A stretch of DNA of 64,000 nt from Arthrobacter silvisoli (GTDB taxonomy: Bacteria; Actinomycetota; Actinomycetes; Actinomycetales; Micrococcaceae). The notes under the pieces were generated by a model. The model saw only the letters and a program-made list of their open reading frames with translations, ran no database searches and was not told the DNA's origin. Of the stretch, positions 61,690 through 64,000 are shown one piece after another (the stretch's first letter is position 1; each line of letters starts with the position of its first letter). Made by a program: the position numbers and the translations under genes. Location of the stretch: positions 39,821-103,820 of the forward strand of contig NZ_QRCU01000062.1 of NCBI RefSeq assembly GCF_003369445.1, written 5' to 3'.

Positions 61690-62175
61690 TCACTTTGCCG
61701 GCCGGATCATCAACGGAACAACGGGAATGACGCAAGACGTCCTTGCGAGGCCGGGATCCCCGGCGCCCTGGCGCTTCAGCCGGTTGTTCCTGCCGGTGTC
61801 ATCGCACCAGTCCAGCCGATAAGGCATGGCGGTGACGCCGGCCTTGCCAGGCTTCATCCCGGACGGGACCTCGAACGAAAAGGTGAATCCGCCGTCGTTG
61901 TTCATCGGTCCCGTCTTCTTGAAGATTTCCCTGCCGGCGGCGTCGGTGAGGGAGACTTCAATCTTTGCGCCCTGCCCGTAAGCCGGGTTGCAGTCAACGT
62001 CCGGGGCGGAAACAGTGACCTGTTCGCCGGGCCGGACTGTCCCGGGGTCCACCGAATATTTCGGCGGAAAGCATGCCGGCGGATCATGGGGATATCCGGA
62101 GCAGGCGCCGAGAGCCCCGCCCGCAACTGCCGCTGCAAGGAAAAGGGACACCGCCCGCCCGGTCCGCCGCCTCAT
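61690..62175 (-). CDS. Hypothetical lipoprotein
   Basis: 161 residues with lipobox LGA-C25 after a basic start and hydrophobic core. The mature domain has a Cys-rich, beta-sandwich-like pattern (PPACFPPKYSVDPGTVRPGEQVTVSAPDVDCNPAYGQGAKIEV, GGFTFSFEVPSGMKPGKAG, WCDDTGRNNRL, TSCVIPVVPLMI), suggesting an Ig-like fold with disulfides. I do not recognise a named family. Divergent from the NCS1 permease gene; no adjacent partner suggests a function. Confidence 0.78.
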   Translation of the reverse strand: MRRRTGRAVSLFLAAAVAGGALGACSGYPHDPPACFPPKYSVDPGTVRPGEQVTVSAPDVDCNPAYGQGAKIEVSLTDAAGREIFKKTGPMNNDGGFTFSFEVPSGMKPGKAGVTAMPYRLDWCDDTGRNNRLKRQGAGDPGLARTSCVIPVVPLMIRPAK

Positions 62176-62363
62176 TTATCGATTTTCCCGCTGGCGGTGG
62201 AATTGCTTCAAGCGAATTTGCTTGCGGTTCGGGAACAGAATGCAGCCCCGGACCGGAAAGCCCGACGACGGCGGGAGGCTCCCGCCGGACCGCTCGCCTT
62301 CGGCCGGTCACATTCGTCATCTGCCGCGGGATCCATTGACTTCACGGGGTGTGAGCTACAACA

Positions 62364-62400
62364 CTTCGAATGGGATCCCAAAATGGGATCCCATTCGAAG
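62364..62400. promoter_or_regulatory. 17-bp perfect palindrome before NCS1 permease
   Basis: Arms 62364-62380 and 62384-62400 are perfect complements around AAA. Each arm contains the 10-bp palindrome TGGGATCCCA (62371-62380 and 62384-62393), so a dimeric regulator could bind twice or a tetramer once. It lies 80 bp before the permease ATG. A smaller palindrome CGGCGGGAG-G-CTCCCGCCG is at 62269-62287. No regulator gene is adjacent. Confidence 0.72.
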
Positions 62401-62479
62401 GTGCCGGTACCGCGGGGGCCAGTCCCGCCGCCGGAACCCCCATCCAATCCCCAACGTCAGAACCCCTCCAGGAGCCACC

Positions 62480-63955
62480 ATGGATTCCGAGCACACGTCC
62501 CTTGCCGCGCTCGACCCGTCCGGACGCCTCTACAACGAGGACCTTGCCCCGGCCACTGAACGGAAGTGGACCACCTACAGTTTCTTCGCCGTCTGGATGT
62601 CAGCCATCCACAACATCGGCACCTACACCTTCGTCGCCGGGCTTTTCGTCATCGGCCTCACCGGCTGGCAGGTGCTCGCCGCGATCCTCATCGGCACCGG
62701 CATCCTGTTCTTCGGCATGAACTGGGCCGGCCGGATGGGGCAGCGCACCGGCGTCCCCTTCCCGGTGATGGCCAGGATCAGCTTCGGCATCTGGGGTGCG
62801 AACATCCCGGCCCTCATCCGCGCCGTCATCGCCATCTGCTGGTACGGGATCCAGACCTACCTGGCCTCCATGGCGGTAGTGGTCCTGTTGCTGCGGATCG
62901 ACCCGGACCTCCAGCAATGGCAGAACCAAAGCTTCCTGGGACTGTCCCTGCTCGGCTGGGCCTGCTTCATCCTGCTCTGGGTGCTCCAGCTGGTGGTCAT
63001 CACCCGCGGCATGGAGGCCGTGCGGCGCTTCCAGGACTGGGCCGGTCCCATCGTCTGGGTGGTCATGCTGGCCATGGCCGTCTGGCTCTTCGCGCAGGCC
63101 GGCTGGAACATCCCGATGGACATGTCCATCGCCCCGCTGTCCGGCGGCGACTCCGTCCTCGGCGTGCTGACCGGCGCCTTCCTGCTCGTGGCCACCTACG
63201 CCACCATGCTGCTGAACTACTGCGACTTCACCCGCTTCGCCCGTTCAGGAAAGGCCGTGGTCCGCGGCAACTTCTGGGGAATTCCGGTGAACTTCGCAGC
63301 GTTCGCCGCTATCAGCATCACCATGACCATCGGCACCGTGGTGGTGTTCGGCGACGCCATCACCGACCCCGCGCTCATCCTCGCCAAGGTCCCGGACACC
63401 GCCATCCTGGTCCTCGGCGCCGTGATGTTCATCGTGGCCACGATCGGCGTCAACGTGGTCCTGAACTTCGTCTCCCCGGCCTACGACCTCGCCAATGTCT
63501 GGCCCAAGCACATCACCTTCAAGCGCGGCGGCATCATCAGCGCCGTCCTGGCCCTGCTGGTCATGCCGTGGAACCTGTACTCGAACCCGGTGGTGGTCAA
63601 CTACTTCCTGGGCGGCCTGGGTGCTTTCCTCGGCCCGCTGTTCGGGATCATGGCCGCGGACTACTTCCTGGTCAACCGCGGAATCGTCAGGATCAAGGAC
63701 CTCTACCGTTCGGACGAATCGGGCGCCTACTTCTTCCGCAAGGGCGTCAATCCGAAGGCGATCGCGGTGTTCATCCCCACGGCGTTTCTTGCCGCGATCC
63801 TCGCACTCGCCCCGGGACTCGGGGCAGTAGCCGCTTTCGCCTGGCCGGTCGGCCTGGTCACCGCCGGCGTCGCGTACTACCTCGCCATGGGCGGGGCGGC
63901 GAAAGCCGCGGTCGCCGCGGGCGAGCCGGAAGCGGAACTCGAACCGGCTGAGTGA
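62480..63955 (+). CDS. NCS1-family permease (cytosine/purine/allantoin type)
   Basis: 491-residue, about twelve-helix secondary transporter of the nucleobase-cation-symport-1 family. RKWTTYSFFAVWMSAIHNIGTYTFVAG, NWAGRMGQRTGVPFPVMARISFGIWGANIPALIRAVIAICWYGIQTYLA, and VATYATMLLNYCDFTRFARS are the substrate-binding and gating segments; the asparagine/aspartate positions agree with allantoin, uracil or hydantoin transporters, but specificity is not certain. ATG 62480 has CAGGAG 5 nt upstream. A palindrome (62364-62400) precedes it. Allantoin transport would fit the ureide genes of the window. Confidence 0.92.
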   Translation: MDSEHTSLAALDPSGRLYNEDLAPATERKWTTYSFFAVWMSAIHNIGTYTFVAGLFVIGLTGWQVLAAILIGTGILFFGMNWAGRMGQRTGVPFPVMARISFGIWGANIPALIRAVIAICWYGIQTYLASMAVVVLLLRIDPDLQQWQNQSFLGLSLLGWACFILLWVLQLVVITRGMEAVRRFQDWAGPIVWVVMLAMAVWLFAQAGWNIPMDMSIAPLSGGDSVLGVLTGAFLLVATYATMLLNYCDFTRFARSGKAVVRGNFWGIPVNFAAFAAISITMTIGTVVVFGDAITDPALILAKVPDTAILVLGAVMFIVATIGVNVVLNFVSPAYDLANVWPKHITFKRGGIISAVLALLVMPWNLYSNPVVVNYFLGGLGAFLGPLFGIMAADYFLVNRGIVRIKDLYRSDESGAYFFRKGVNPKAIAVFIPTAFLAAILALAPGLGAVAAFAWPVGLVTAGVAYYLAMGGAAKAAVAAGEPEAELEPAE

Positions 63956-63974
63956 CAACGCAAAGGGCGGGACG

Positions 63975-64000
63975 ACGACGGCGGAAGCGTCCGCCGTCGT
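63975..64000 (+). terminator. Terminator hairpin at window edge
   Basis: ACGACGGCGGA (63975-63985) pairs with 63990-64000, loop AGCG, 20 bp after the permease stop. The window ends inside or at the end of the stem, so a T-tract cannot be judged. Confidence 0.65.

Overview
The window comes from a high-GC Gram-positive actinobacterium, most likely Micrococcaceae (Arthrobacter, Pseudarthrobacter or Paenarthrobacter). Pointers are an Lsr2-family protein, a DUF3073 protein, an actinobacterial septum-formation protein, AldO-type alditol oxidase beside xylose genes, and many small catabolic ABC cassettes. The assignment is from gene content only; no rRNA or tRNA gene was seen.

Layout. 1-3.4 kb: housekeeping (3' part of clpB, septum-formation membrane protein, DUF3073). 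3.5-6.8 kb: a surface-protein cluster with a MarR regulator, a TasA/SipW-substrate-like secreted protein, a SipW-type signal peptidase fused to a LamG domain, and an Lsr2 paralogue. 6.9-10.1 kb: purM-purF and a small membrane protein. 10.2-12.4 kb: uraH-uraD diverging from an AGXT-type aminotransferase (urate to allantoin steps). 12.5-28.4 kb: two amino-acid-type ABC uptake cassettes, each with its own regulator (double Lrp, TetR) and degradative enzymes (D-2-hydroxyacid dehydrogenase, amidohydrolase, aminotransferase, ThDP enzyme, M20 hydrolase), separated by an orphan AbiEi/DUF559-like gene. 28.6-31.5 kb: cytoplasmic-looking trypsin-fold protein, a lipoprotein, a broken anti-sigma/response-regulator fusion, and bcp. 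31.5-38.5 kb: minus-strand ureide/glyoxylate operon hyi-glxR-gcl-glxK-allB plus an orphan winged-helix gene. Together with uraH/uraD and the NCS1 permease at the right end, this allows urate and allantoin to feed glycerate.

38.5-42.6 kb is an AT-richer accessory insertion. It carries a two-domain (kinase-like plus deaminase) anti-phage dCTP/dCMP deaminase of the DcdV type, followed by decayed LysR and GntR regulator fragments. This is the clearest defence gene in the window.

42.6-48.0 kb: xylose/alditol genes (ROK regulator, alditol oxidase, xylA, xylB). 48.5-57.1 kb: a LacI-controlled carbohydrate operon (Gfo/Idh/MocA dehydrogenases, ThuA, TIM-barrel isomerase, ABC transporter), with matching palindromic operators in front of the operon and of lacI. 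57.3-64 kb: a secreted choice-of-anchor-P-like protein, prephenate dehydratase, a NERD plus HsdR-N-like nuclease pair, a lipoprotein and an NCS1 permease under a large perfect palindrome.

Intergenic regions repeatedly carry long perfect palindromes with unrelated sequences. Several candidate operators could be matched to the adjacent regulator by position and symmetry.
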